Assembly (NCBI GenBank): GCA_963725395.1
Contig: CAVRYH010000002.1
Coordinates: 186,001-250,000, forward strand
Origin: Bog-756 sp963725395
GTDB taxonomy: Bacteria > Actinomycetota > Acidimicrobiia > Acidimicrobiales > RAAP-2
Length of the DNA stretch: 64,000 nt
Reading direction: 5' to 3'
Positions 1-8,597 of the stretch are shown piece after piece (the first letter of the stretch is position 1; every line of letters starts with the position of its first letter). A program made the translations under genes and the position numbers. The notes beneath the pieces are model-generated. The model did no database searches, was not told the origin of the DNA, and saw nothing but the letters and a program-made list of their open reading frames with translations.

Positions 1-1
1 T

Positions 2-226
2 GTCATGGCGCTGAGTGGTTTGGTGACGGTCGGCCTCTCCATCACCGCTGCGGTGTGGCTCGTGTCGAGCGTGGTCGTACCCGAGGCGACCTCGGTCCTG
101 GCGGCCATCACCGCCGGTGTCTTCACCCTCTTGTGGCTTGTGATTCCGGTGCTCGGGCGCATCAGATGGACCCCGGAACCGGGACTGGTGCCCTTCGGGT
201 CGGACCCGCGACCGCCGGGTCCCTGA
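2..226 (+). CDS. C-terminal end of a DUF6328-like membrane protein (cut by the window edge)
   Basis: The reading frame is open at the window start, so the first ATG (position 5) may be internal. About 73 residues are visible. They contain two hydrophobic segments (roughly residues 5-25 and 30-50) followed by a short basic and proline-rich tail ending PPGP. The end of the second segment, FTLLWLVIPVLGRIR, resembles the last membrane helix of DUF6328 proteins, small actinobacterial membrane proteins of unknown function. That assignment is by memory of the family pattern and rests on a short stretch. A separate small two-helix membrane protein starting at position 5 is the alternative. Confidence 0.4.
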   Translation, partial: VMALSGLVTVGLSITAAVWLVSSVVVPEATSVLAAITAGVFTLLWLVIPVLGRIRWTPEPGLVPFGSDPRPPGP

Positions 227-343
227 TCCCACCGGCGCCGGCGGGCCCCCCCGTTTGCCCGTCCGGCGTTGTGGGTAGGGGTCCACTCTCGCGGCCGCCA
301 GCGACAGTTTCTGGCCCGCGGAGGACCGAGGGAGAACGAGGCC

Positions 344-2554
344 ATGAGCCTGCGCACGGAAATCGGTACAGGCAGCCTCCGGGCCGATTCGGTCGGGTGG
401 GACGAGCGGGACGCCCGGGCCGTGGACACCATCCGGCTCCTCGCCGCGGACGCGGTCGAGCGGGCGGGGAGCGGGCACCCCGGCACGGCCATGAGCCTGG
501 CTCCGGTGGCCTATCTCCTGTTCCGGGACGTGCTCCGCCACGACCCCGCCGACGATCAGTGGCTGGGTCGTGACCGCTTCGTCCTCTCGTGCGGCCACTC
601 CAGCCTGACCCTCTACATTCAGCTTTACCTCACTGGCTACGGCCTCGAGCTCGACGACCTGCGCGCCCTGCGGACGTGGGGTTCCCGGACTCCCGGCCAC
701 CCCGAGTACCACCACACCCGGGGGGTGGAGATCACGACCGGCCCACTCGGGCAGGGGCTGGCCGGTGCGGTCGGCATGGCCATGGCGGCCCGTCGGGAGC
801 GGGGGCTGTTGGACCCCGAGGCCCCGGACGGGACCAGCCCCTTCGACCACCGCGTCTACGTCATCGCCTCGGACGGGGACATGATGGAGGGGGTCACCTC
901 GGAGGCGTCGTCCCTGGCCGGCCATCAGGAGCTCGACGGTCTCATCGTCCTCTACGACCAGAACCGGATCTCCATCGAGGACGACACCGACGTCTCGTTC
1001 AGCGAGGACGTCGGCCTCAGGTACGAGGCCTATGGATGGCACGTCCAGCACGTGGACTGGACCGAGGGCGGCACCTACGTCGAGGACGTCGACGCGCTCC
1101 ACGCGGCGATCCGGGCCGCGGAGGACGACCGTTCCCGGCCGTCATTGATCGTGTTGCGCACCATCATCGGGTGGCCGGCCCCGACCAAGCAGAACACCGG
1201 CGCCGCGCACGGCAGCGCGCTGGGCGCCGACGAGGTGGCGGCCACGAAGCGCCTGCTCGGCTTCGATCCCGACCAGGCCTTCGTCGTCGAGCCCGACGTG
1301 CTGGCCCGTGCCCGGGAGGTCCGGGACCGGGGTCGGCGGGCCCACGATGACTGGAGGCCCTCCTACGAGGCCTGGCGGTCGGACCACCCCGGCCGGGCGC
1401 GGCTGTTGGACCGCCTGACCATGCACAGGCTTCCGGTCGGATGGCAGGAGGCGATCCCCACCTTCGACGCCGACCCTGTCGGGGTGGCCACCCGCGCCGC
1501 GTCCGGACAGGTGCTCGATGCCCTCGCGCCTGTCCTCCCCGAGCTGTGGGGAGGGTCGGCCGATCTCGCCTCGAGCACCAACACCACCATGGACGGGGAG
1601 CCGTCCTTCCTCCCGGTCGACCGCCAGACGGCTGGATGGAAGGGCGGTCCGTTCGGTCGCACCCTCCATTTCGGCATCCGGGAGCACGCCATGGGATCGA
1701 TCATGAACGGCATCGCCCTGTCCAGTTTGACCCGGCCCTACGGCGGGACATTCCTGGTCTTCAGCGACTACATGCGGCCCGCGGTCCGCCTGGCCGCGCT
1801 GATGCAGCTACCGGCCACCTTCGTGTGGACCCACGACTCGATCGGCCTCGGTGAGGACGGGCCCACCCACCAGCCCGTGGAGCACCTGGCCTCACTGCGT
1901 GCCATCCCCGGTTTGGACGTCGTCCGTCCGGCGGACGCCAACGAGACCGCTGTCTGCTGGCGGACCATCATCGAGCACGGGGATCGACCAGCCGGGCTGG
2001 TCCTGTCCCGACAGAGGGTCCCCGTGCTCGACCGACGGGCCGGGGCCTGCCTGTCGGCTGACGGCGCGGCGCGCGGTGGGTACGTGCTGCTCGAGGCCGG
2101 TCGTGGTCATCCCGAGCTGGTGGTGGTCGCCACCGGATCGGAGGTGTCCATCGCCGTCGAGGCCCGGGACCTACTGGAGGAAGCCGGCATCGCCACCAGG
2201 GTGGTCTCCATGCCGTGCCGTGAGTGGTTTGCCGCCCAACCCCGGTCGTACCGGGACGCCGTCCTTCCTCCGGGGGTGGCAGCCCGAGTCAGCGTCGAAG
2301 CCGGCGTCGGCCAGGGATGGCGAGAGGTGGTCGGGGACGCCGGCCGGATCGTGAGCCTCGAGCACTTCGGGGCGTCGGCCGACTACCGCAGGCTGTACGC
2401 CGAGTTCGGGCTGACCTCGGCGACGGTGACCGAGGAGGCGCGCCGCTCGCTGCGGGACGCCGCCAACGGCGCCACCCCGGGAGGCCCGGCCGGGGTCGGC
2501 GCGCCCGCTCGGGGAGGGCCGGGCGACCGGGGGGACGCGGGAATTGGCCGATAG
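344..2554 (+). CDS. tkt: transketolase
   Basis: Transketolase moves two-carbon ketol units between sugar phosphates in the pentose phosphate pathway, using thiamine diphosphate and a divalent metal. The 736-residue product has the usual order: a pyrophosphate-binding half with GSGHPGTAMSLAP near residue 43, GPLGQG near 133, and the cofactor motif SDGDMMEG at 176-183 with YDQN near 206; a pyrimidine-binding half with GIREHAMG; and a C-terminal domain. A glycine/arginine-rich tail of about 25 residues follows the family end. The ATG at 344 is preceded by GGAG at 331-334, which favours it over an in-frame start at 269. A YihY-type membrane protein follows on the same strand, with no obvious functional link. 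Confidence 0.95.
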   Translation: MSLRTEIGTGSLRADSVGWDERDARAVDTIRLLAADAVERAGSGHPGTAMSLAPVAYLLFRDVLRHDPADDQWLGRDRFVLSCGHSSLTLYIQLYLTGYGLELDDLRALRTWGSRTPGHPEYHHTRGVEITTGPLGQGLAGAVGMAMAARRERGLLDPEAPDGTSPFDHRVYVIASDGDMMEGVTSEASSLAGHQELDGLIVLYDQNRISIEDDTDVSFSEDVGLRYEAYGWHVQHVDWTEGGTYVEDVDALHAAIRAAEDDRSRPSLIVLRTIIGWPAPTKQNTGAAHGSALGADEVAATKRLLGFDPDQAFVVEPDVLARAREVRDRGRRAHDDWRPSYEAWRSDHPGRARLLDRLTMHRLPVGWQEAIPTFDADPVGVATRAASGQVLDALAPVLPELWGGSADLASSTNTTMDGEPSFLPVDRQTAGWKGGPFGRTLHFGIREHAMGSIMNGIALSSLTRPYGGTFLVFSDYMRPAVRLAALMQLPATFVWTHDSIGLGEDGPTHQPVEHLASLRAIPGLDVVRPADANETAVCWRTIIEHGDRPAGLVLSRQRVPVLDRRAGACLSADGAARGGYVLLEAGRGHPELVVVATGSEVSIAVEARDLLEEAGIATRVVSMPCREWFAAQPRSYRDAVLPPGVAARVSVEAGVGQGWREVVGDAGRIVSLEHFGASADYRRLYAEFGLTSATVTEEARRSLRDAANGATPGGPAGVGAPARGGPGDRGDAGIGR

Positions 2555-2659
2555 CGCCGACCCCTCCGTCGTCGTCGTGACGGCGTGGACGAGGCCGGGG
2601 CGTGCGGAGGCTGCCGGAGGACCGCCCTGGGCACGGGCCGCGCCGGCGAGGCCCGCGCG

Positions 2660-3664
2660 GTGAGTTACCTCAAGCGTGCGCTGTCCCGGATCGACGCCTT
2701 CCAGCGCGGGAACCGGGCAGTCGGGTTGGCCTACGGCGTCATCAAGAAGTTCGGGGACGACCGGGCCAACCAGTACGTGGTCGCGCTCGGTTGGTACGGG
2801 TTCGTCGCCATCTTCCCGCTCCTGCTCGTGGTGGTCACCGTCTTCGGCTACCTCGGGGCGGCGTCGCTCGGGCATCGGCTGGTGTCCACACTGCACCAGT
2901 TCCCCGTGGTGGGCGCTGAGTTCAACCCGGCCCACGCGTCGAGCAGTCTGCACGGGAGCGTCCTCGGACTCGCGGTGGGCTTGGTCGGGCTGGTCTACGG
3001 GGCCCAGGGCGTGACCCAGTCCGCCCAGGGGGCCATGGCCCAGGTGTGGAACGTGCCTCGACGCGCCCTCCCGGGGTTCATGCCGAGGTTGGGACGCAGT
3101 CTCGTGGCGCTGGTCGTCATCGGCGGATCCTTCGTCCTCAACGCCGCCGTGGCCACCTACGCCACCGCGACCGGGACCCCCTGGGCGGTCCGGATCGTGG
3201 TGCTCGCCGCCATGGTGGCCGTCAACGTGGCGCTCTATGTCGCCGCGTTCCGGGTTCTCACCCCCCACGGGGTGGACACGCGCCGGCTGGTACCCGGGGC
3301 CGTCGTGGGCTCCCTCGGCTTCACGCTGTTGATCACGGTCGGATCCGGGCTGGTCCAACACCAGGTGAGGAACAGTTCGGCCACCTACGGGCAGTTCGGG
3401 GTGGTCATCGGCCTCGTCGGCTTCTTGTTCCTGCTGGCCAAGATCTCGCTCTACGCCGCCGAGCTGAATCCCGTGTTGGCTCGTCGCCTCTGGCCCCGGA
3501 GCCTGGTCAGCGCCGACCGCACCGATGCCGACGACCGGGTGCTGCGCGCCGTCGCCCACCAGGAGCTCCGGCGCCCCGATCAACGCATCGGTGTGGGCTT
3601 CGGTGCAGAGGCGGCGGCCGAGGCCGCCAGCGACGCCCGGCAGGACCAACCGGTGTCCACCTGA
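2660..3664 (+). CDS. YihY/BrkB-family integral membrane protein
   Basis: The product is a multi-pass inner-membrane protein of the YihY/BrkB family. Members were once called ribonuclease BN, but that activity is not theirs and their role is unclear. The N-terminal part (RIDAFQRGNRAVG, then KKFGDDRANQ) is followed by the family signature ALGWYGFVAIFPLLLVVVTV, and about six hydrophobic segments are visible in all. The C-terminal tail is hydrophilic. The GTG at 2660 starts directly at the conserved part (VSYLKRALSR). An in-frame GTG at 2585 would add 25 poorly conserved residues, so either start is possible and neither has a strong ribosome binding site. It lies 105 bases after tkt. Confidence 0.85.
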   Translation: MSYLKRALSRIDAFQRGNRAVGLAYGVIKKFGDDRANQYVVALGWYGFVAIFPLLLVVVTVFGYLGAASLGHRLVSTLHQFPVVGAEFNPAHASSSLHGSVLGLAVGLVGLVYGAQGVTQSAQGAMAQVWNVPRRALPGFMPRLGRSLVALVVIGGSFVLNAAVATYATATGTPWAVRIVVLAAMVAVNVALYVAAFRVLTPHGVDTRRLVPGAVVGSLGFTLLITVGSGLVQHQVRNSSATYGQFGVVIGLVGFLFLLAKISLYAAELNPVLARRLWPRSLVSADRTDADDRVLRAVAHQELRRPDQRIGVGFGAEAAAEAASDARQDQPVST

Positions 3665-3720
3665 CCCCTCCTGCATCGAGAGCTCGCCCCCAAGGGTTCT
3701 CATCGAGGCGTGGTGTCGAC

Positions 3721-4293
3721 TCAGGGCACGGCGGGATGGGCAGCGTGCAGCCCAGGCTGGCTCTTGTGGGTCAGGAGACCCTCGCGGTCCCCGCCACCCC
3801 CCGACATCGGCCGCACCACCAACAGTTCGTGGTCTCCGACGCTGGAGCGACTCAGGATCTCCCCCTCCAGCCAGGCCGCGCAGTGGTCGAGTACGGGAAC
3901 TCCGGTCGAACCGGGATGCCAGTCGCAGGCGCCGAATTTGTCGGTGGTGTCCCCCGAGGTCTCCCCGAACAACGAGGCCAGCTCCACCTGGTCTCGGCCG
4001 AGGAGGTGAAGGGCGAGCCACCGTGACCGCTCACTCACGAAATAGGTGTGGTTCACCTTGGAGACGCAGACCCCGAAGCGTGGCGGCTGGATGCTGCACT
4101 GGCTGACGAACCCGGCCAGGCACCCGCTCGTCTCGCCGTCGTCGGCCACCACCGTGACCACCATCAGCGGGTAGTCGACGCGATCGGTGAACGCGTCCAT
4201 GGCCGCAGCGACGGACCGCGACTCTCGGGAGGCCGCAAGGCTCTCGCCCGCGGCGTCCGGGCGGTGCTCCACCGGCACATGATGCCCCACCAC
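3721..4293 (-). CDS. flavin reductase-like, FMN-binding protein
   Basis: This 190-residue protein matches the flavin reductase-like (split-barrel, FMN-binding) family. It has MDAFTDRVDYPLMVVTVVAD followed by SGCLAGFVSQCSIQPPRFGVC, the region that holds the flavin phosphate in relatives, then FVSERSRWLALHLLG and LASLFGETSGD, and ends with a C-terminal strand carrying DHELLVV. Such proteins reduce flavins with NAD(P)H or use bound FMN directly, and the substrate cannot be told here. It starts at tandem GTG codons 13 bases downstream of the hemerythrin gene on the same strand. The two probably form a small operon linked to oxygen or redox stress; that link is inference. Confidence 0.8.
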   Translation of the reverse strand: MVGHHVPVEHRPDAAGESLAASRESRSVAAAMDAFTDRVDYPLMVVTVVADDGETSGCLAGFVSQCSIQPPRFGVCVSKVNHTYFVSERSRWLALHLLGRDQVELASLFGETSGDTTDKFGACDWHPGSTGVPVLDHCAAWLEGEILSRSSVGDHELLVVRPMSGGGGDREGLLTHKSQPGLHAAHPAVP

Positions 4294-4306
4294 GGCCCGG
4301 CTCGCG

Positions 4307-4927
4307 CTATGCCGATCGTCTCACCGATTTGACCATGTCGCGAGCCCGGTCGAGGGTGCCCGACACGGCGTCGGGCACCAGGTGGTCGGGTGCCAGACGA
4401 TCGAGTGGCTCGTCCGGCCAGCGGGGATGCGGCTTGTCGGGGGCGTCGGACTGGACTGCCCGGAGCTCATCGCCCAGCTCCATGAGGCGTCTGCGGCCGA
4501 GGACGGTCCGCAGAAGGGGGAACAGCTCGCCCTCCTCCTCGCGGACGTGATGACGCACGTTCTCCATCATCACGTTGACTTTGGCGCCGAAGCGCTCGTC
4601 GGCGGGGTCCAAGCCGTCGAGCTCTTTCAACTGCCATTTGACGATGTGGTGCTCCTCCAGGGCCTCGAGAACCTCCTCGTGTGCCGAGTCCACCTCGTCT
4701 CGGGCCGCGGGGTACAGGACGTGCTCTTCGATGAAGGCATGGTGGGACAGGGCCACGATCATCTGGTCGACGAGACGGCGCCGGGTCTTGTACGCCCGCT
4801 CGCCGGTCTGGGAGAACCTCTTGAACAGGCTCTCGACCTCGCGATGCTGCGCCTTCAGGTAGGCGACGGCATCGGAGCCGCCCGAGGTCCGTGCCGAGGG
4901 TTTCCTGACTGCTGTGTGTCCTGCCAT
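4307..4927 (-). CDS. hemerythrin HHE-domain protein
   Basis: The 206-residue product is a cytoplasmic four-helix bundle with a di-iron hemerythrin (HHE) domain, a fold that binds oxygen or senses or scavenges O2, NO or peroxide. Candidate iron ligands are visible in order: H in LKAQHREVE, the pair and E in SHHAFIEEHVLYP, HH in ALEEHHIVKW, and HHVREEEGELFP. The C-terminal part is charged and not conserved. The ATG at 4927 has AAAGGG about seven bases upstream and is preferred to the ATG at 4951, which adds eight residues. It lies upstream of the flavin reductase-like gene, so a shared transcript that could supply reduced flavin is plausible. Confidence 0.88.
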   Translation of the reverse strand: MAGHTAVRKPSARTSGGSDAVAYLKAQHREVESLFKRFSQTGERAYKTRRRLVDQMIVALSHHAFIEEHVLYPAARDEVDSAHEEVLEALEEHHIVKWQLKELDGLDPADERFGAKVNVMMENVRHHVREEEGELFPLLRTVLGRRRLMELGDELRAVQSDAPDKPHPRWPDEPLDRLAPDHLVPDAVSGTLDRARDMVKSVRRSA

Positions 4928-5144
4928 GGGCCCACCCTTTCTGTCGGTCATGCCCCGGGCATTCGAGGCGCGGACCCCCTACCCACGGCCGCAGCTGTGA
5001 AACACCGGACGACACCTTGGGCGACCACGGACCGCATCCGACGGACCGACAACGGTCGGGCCACGGTCGTCGGACCTCTCGGCCGCTCTCCCGCTTCTCG
5101 GCCCGAGCCCCTCCTGTCCGGCCGAACTGTCGTCGCCCCTCGAC

Positions 5145-5865
5145 GTGGGCTCCCGCACGTCGAGGCCGGCCAGCCACCGAAGGGCGGGTCGCAGGCCGGG
5201 GGCGATCGAGCGTCCCGACTACTGGTGGCGTTCCCAGGTCTCACCGACACCCGCCGCACCCACTACGTCGCGTTGCACGGCGCCGAGGGCGAAGAGGTCG
5301 AGTTCGTTCGGTACGACCCGGTGGACACCGCCGAGTGGTTCCACAGCCGGGACCGGACGGTGGTGGTCGTCGACTTCGTCGCCCGCACGGACGCCGCCCA
5401 CGCGGGCCTGGTGCGGCGTCTGCTCGCGCTCGACGTGGTGGACCGAATCGTCTCTCTCCGCACCAGTCGACGATCCGCTCCCCGAGCTCCCCACCAATCC
5501 CCGGGCGGTCGTGATCGACGGCCACCACGACGAGACCTGGCCGCGGATCGTCGACGTTCGCGCCGCGTTGGCTGCCCGTCGCTACCGTGACGGTGGCGAA
5601 CTGGTCGTGGCGGTCAACGACGGTCTCCTGCCCGCCAACTCGTTCGGTACCGGGTCTCATCGGACGTTGCCACGCCGACCGATGACCCGGCCGATCTCGC
5701 GGTGGACGTGGCCGCGCTCGGTGCCCTCTGCCTCGGCGGTACTGTCTGGCGGGCACTCGGGCTCGCCGGCCGGGTCCGGGTCCACCGCCGGGGTGCGCTG
5801 TTGGCGGCCGACGCTCTGTTCGACACGGACCGGGCCCCCACTCGGAGACGGTCTTCTGGTGTGAG
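5145..5865 (+). pseudogene. decayed Eis-type GNAT acetyltransferase with SCP2-like C-terminal domain
   Basis: No single frame codes through, but pieces in successive frames line up with Eis-family acetyltransferases. Frame A near 5199-5241 gives PGAIERPDYWWRSQV. Frame B at about 5242-5465 gives VVVDFVARTDAAHAGLVRRL. Frame A again at about 5466-5645 gives DDPLPELPTNPR, then RIVDVRAALAARRYRDGGEL. Frame B at 5648-5840 gives DLAVDVAALGALCLGG and LLAADALFDTDRAPT. The third frame then gives SETVFW. The N-terminal acetyl-CoA-binding half is missing. Family members acetylate aminoglycosides or other amines. Several frameshifts plus the lost domain mark this as a true pseudogene rather than one sequencing error. 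It sits at the left edge of the accessory region. Confidence 0.75.
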
Positions 5866-5958
5866 GCGCGACAAGGTCCCCGGCGACCGCGACATGGCGA
5901 TCGCCAGGTGCTATGCGCTTTGCGGCAGGAGGTCGCCGGCGGCCGCGCCGCGGTGTGG

Positions 5959-8091
5959 TCAGGGGTAGGTGGGGAGCGCGAGCGCTGAACCCAGGACCCC
6001 CGTCAGGTAGGCGGCGTAGGCCAGAGTGATGTGGTAGTCGTCGAAATACACCTCGTACCTGTCGATCACCGCGGTGCAGGTCGTGGAACAGAACCATGGG
6101 ATGACGTTGAGATACCTCGCTCCCACACGGGTTGCCGCTGCCTTTTCGGCCGCGTTGGTCTCGACCAGGCGATCAGCCAGCGGTGATGAGCAGGCTTGGA
6201 CGTCTGTGAGGTGGTGTGACAGACAGAGTGGCGGACTGACGGGGAGACTGGGAATGTTTCCGAGCACGACGATCCTGCTGGCCGGAACGGCGATCTGTTG
6301 GAGCGTCTTGGCCATGCCTTTGCCCCACTGCCCGGGCGTGTATCCGCCACCGTCCGGTTTGCTGGAGAGCTCCTGGGTGACGATGACCAGGTCCGGTCGG
6401 AGCTGACGGATGCGTTGAAGGGCGAATTGGTGCCACTGGTCGCACTGGACGAACTCACCTTGGGGATTGCCGACACCGGGAGGATTGCCATAGGGGAGCA
6501 TGTTGGGCGGACACCAACCCTTGCTCAGGAGGATCAACCTCCAGTGAAAGAGGGCGGCGATCAGGTCGACGGGATAGAACCACATCGCCGCGTGAGAGTC
6601 TCCGTAGAGGACCATGGTGTGCGTGCCCTGAGGATCGCCGAACACGCAAGACGGCACACTCGTCGCCGCGGTGGCCGGCCAGCAGGGGCCTCCCGGGCCA
6701 CCCCAATCGTCGGAGACGTCGTTCAGTGGGGGCGTCATGTCGGCCGGGATGGACGTGATGCGTGTCGACGCATCGACCGCAGCCTTCACCGCTGACTCCG
6801 AGGGGGCCGGGGCGGGAACATCCAGGGGATCGAACTGGGCCGGTTGCCTGTTCGAGTGGGCAGAGACCTGTCCGCGGTGGGTATCGAGTTGGAAGGTGGC
6901 CACGCCGAGCGAGACGGCGATCAGGAGCACGCCGAGACCTATGGGTGCCCACGTGGCGGAACGGTTGGAGTGCCCCAGAGAAGCGTGACGGACCGGTCTT
7001 TCGATCAGATAGAACGAAGCGACAGCAGCGCCCATGGCCACCAGCAGCCACACGACGTTGCGGCTGAACGGCAGGCTGGACTTGTCGGCTGCCTCGGCGG
7101 CGATCATGAGAATTGGCCAGTGCCAGAGGTAGATCGAGTATGACAGCCTTCCCACCCAACGGGCCGGAGCGGCACCCAGTACTGATTCGGCGGCCCATCG
7201 CGGTGTGTTCGTTCCCCCGGCGATGAACAGGCATGCCCCCATGACCGGGATGGCCACCAGCGAGCCCGGATAGGGGGTAGTGGCGTTGAATTCGACGGCG
7301 CCGAATGCGATTGCTGTCAGCCCCACCCACGTCATGGCCGCGCCGACCGGGTGGGGGATCCTGAGGAACCATTCGGTTCCCACGGCCACGAGAGCACCGA
7401 GCGCCAGTTCCCAGGCGCGTGTGAGGGGCGAGAAGTAGGCCACGGTCGGATCGGATGCCGTTTGCAGCACCGAAATGACGAACGAGACGGCGATCACCCC
7501 GCACAGCCCCACGGCCAGTTTGGCCCGCAGACTCCATCGGGTGCGAATGGAGGCGATAACGAGGAAGAGCGCGGGGTAGACCAGGTAGAACTGCTCCTCG
7601 ACAGCCAGGGACCAGAAGTTGAGCAATGGCGAGGGGGGCTGTTGTGCGGTGAGGTAGTTCGTACCGATCTGGGCAAAATGAACGTTGGCCAAGAACACCG
7701 CGGTCCAGCGGGCGTCGACTGCCGTTTGGTCGCCGGAGATGGAGCCGAGAACGAGATAGGTGACGATGACGGTGACGGAGATGACCGCAGTGGCCGCGGG
7801 GATGATTCGTCGGCTCCGGCGGGCATAGAAGCCGACGAGCGAAGTCCTGTTTGAGCTGGCCCGTTCCCTCAGCAGCAGCCCGGTGATCACGAAGCCCGAG
7901 ATCACGAAGAAGACATCGACCCCGACATATCCACCGCTCAGGCCGTGGAGCCCGGCGTGGTAGAAGACGACGAGCAGCACGGCCACGGCGCGTAGTCCCT
8001 CGATGTCGGGACGGAAGGGGCGGTCGCCTGGCGCGGTTCCCGATTCATCGCCGGATCGGGTGAGAGCTCCGTCCTCGACCGACGTGGCCAC
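5959..8091 (-). CDS. acyltransferase 3 / SGNH-hydrolase membrane O-acyltransferase (OafA type)
   Basis: This large inner-membrane protein (710 residues from this start) O-acylates cell-surface polysaccharide. It begins with the acyltransferase-3 signature FRPDIEGLRAVAVLLVVFYH, followed by GGYVGVDVFFVISGFVITG and FYARRSRRIIPA, with about ten hydrophobic segments. A periplasmic SGNH domain follows, with catalytic block YGDSHAAMW and the C-terminal DDYH pair in YFDDYHITLAYA. In OafA-like proteins the membrane half passes the acyl group across and the SGNH half attaches it. The GTG at 8091 has GGGGGAG nine bases upstream, and the open frame extends without signature to 8265. It is divergent from the monooxygenase and stands alone, without other glycan genes nearby. 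Confidence 0.88.
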   Translation of the reverse strand: MATSVEDGALTRSGDESGTAPGDRPFRPDIEGLRAVAVLLVVFYHAGLHGLSGGYVGVDVFFVISGFVITGLLLRERASSNRTSLVGFYARRSRRIIPAATAVISVTVIVTYLVLGSISGDQTAVDARWTAVFLANVHFAQIGTNYLTAQQPPSPLLNFWSLAVEEQFYLVYPALFLVIASIRTRWSLRAKLAVGLCGVIAVSFVISVLQTASDPTVAYFSPLTRAWELALGALVAVGTEWFLRIPHPVGAAMTWVGLTAIAFGAVEFNATTPYPGSLVAIPVMGACLFIAGGTNTPRWAAESVLGAAPARWVGRLSYSIYLWHWPILMIAAEAADKSSLPFSRNVVWLLVAMGAAVASFYLIERPVRHASLGHSNRSATWAPIGLGVLLIAVSLGVATFQLDTHRGQVSAHSNRQPAQFDPLDVPAPAPSESAVKAAVDASTRITSIPADMTPPLNDVSDDWGGPGGPCWPATAATSVPSCVFGDPQGTHTMVLYGDSHAAMWFYPVDLIAALFHWRLILLSKGWCPPNMLPYGNPPGVGNPQGEFVQCDQWHQFALQRIRQLRPDLVIVTQELSSKPDGGGYTPGQWGKGMAKTLQQIAVPASRIVVLGNIPSLPVSPPLCLSHHLTDVQACSSPLADRLVETNAAEKAAATRVGARYLNVIPWFCSTTCTAVIDRYEVYFDDYHITLAYAAYLTGVLGSALALPTYP

Positions 8092-8597
8092 GAGCAACCG
8101 CTCCCCCCTGTTGCAGAAGACTGAACCGCCTCGGTCTCCATGGTTGCCCGTCTGGGCAGCCACATCAGCGGAGGCTATCGGTGGACGGTAGCTGGTCGCT
8201 TCGGACTTTGTCGGAGCCAACCGATAGCCGAGGTCGGCGCCGCGCGTGGTCGGGCCGGGGAGCATTGATCAGCGGTGCACAGCCGGGGACCTCGATGTGT
8301 CGGTCCCGGGCCGCGACCCGCCGGGAGGGATCTGCCCGGTTGGGACCCGACCTGGTGGGCGTGGAAAGCCTCGCTCCTGCCACGCTGGGATCGAACGTCG
8401 TGCGCCGGCCCGCCCCTGGTCCGACCGTGGCCACCAAACGCCGTCTCCACCTGGGTTTTCATGGCTGGGGCCGAATCGTCAGCCCGCGTCCGCCCCGAGT
8501 CGTCGTCACGTCGTGGTCGCAGAGCCGTCCGGGGATCGTCATCGTCCGGGGGCTCGCCGAATTGACCGGTGCGCTCCACCGAGGAATGGTGACGGCA
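8092..8597. other. intergenic region between divergent acyltransferase and monooxygenase genes
   Basis: About 500 bases lie between two divergent genes. Both neighbouring frames run into this stretch without stop codons, but the extra translation is low-complexity and unlike either family. I see no RNA gene, no convincing promoter hexamers and no repeat. It presumably holds the two divergent promoters. Confidence 0.4.

Noticed and set aside
2171..4021. 616-codon open frame on the minus strand opposite tkt and the YihY gene
   Set aside because: It runs across two well-supported genes on the other strand, has no family signature, and long antisense frames are expected at this GC content.
5702..5968. 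Independent small gene at 5702
   Set aside because: Its translation is the C-terminal end of the Eis-like pseudogene and has no plausible start of its own.
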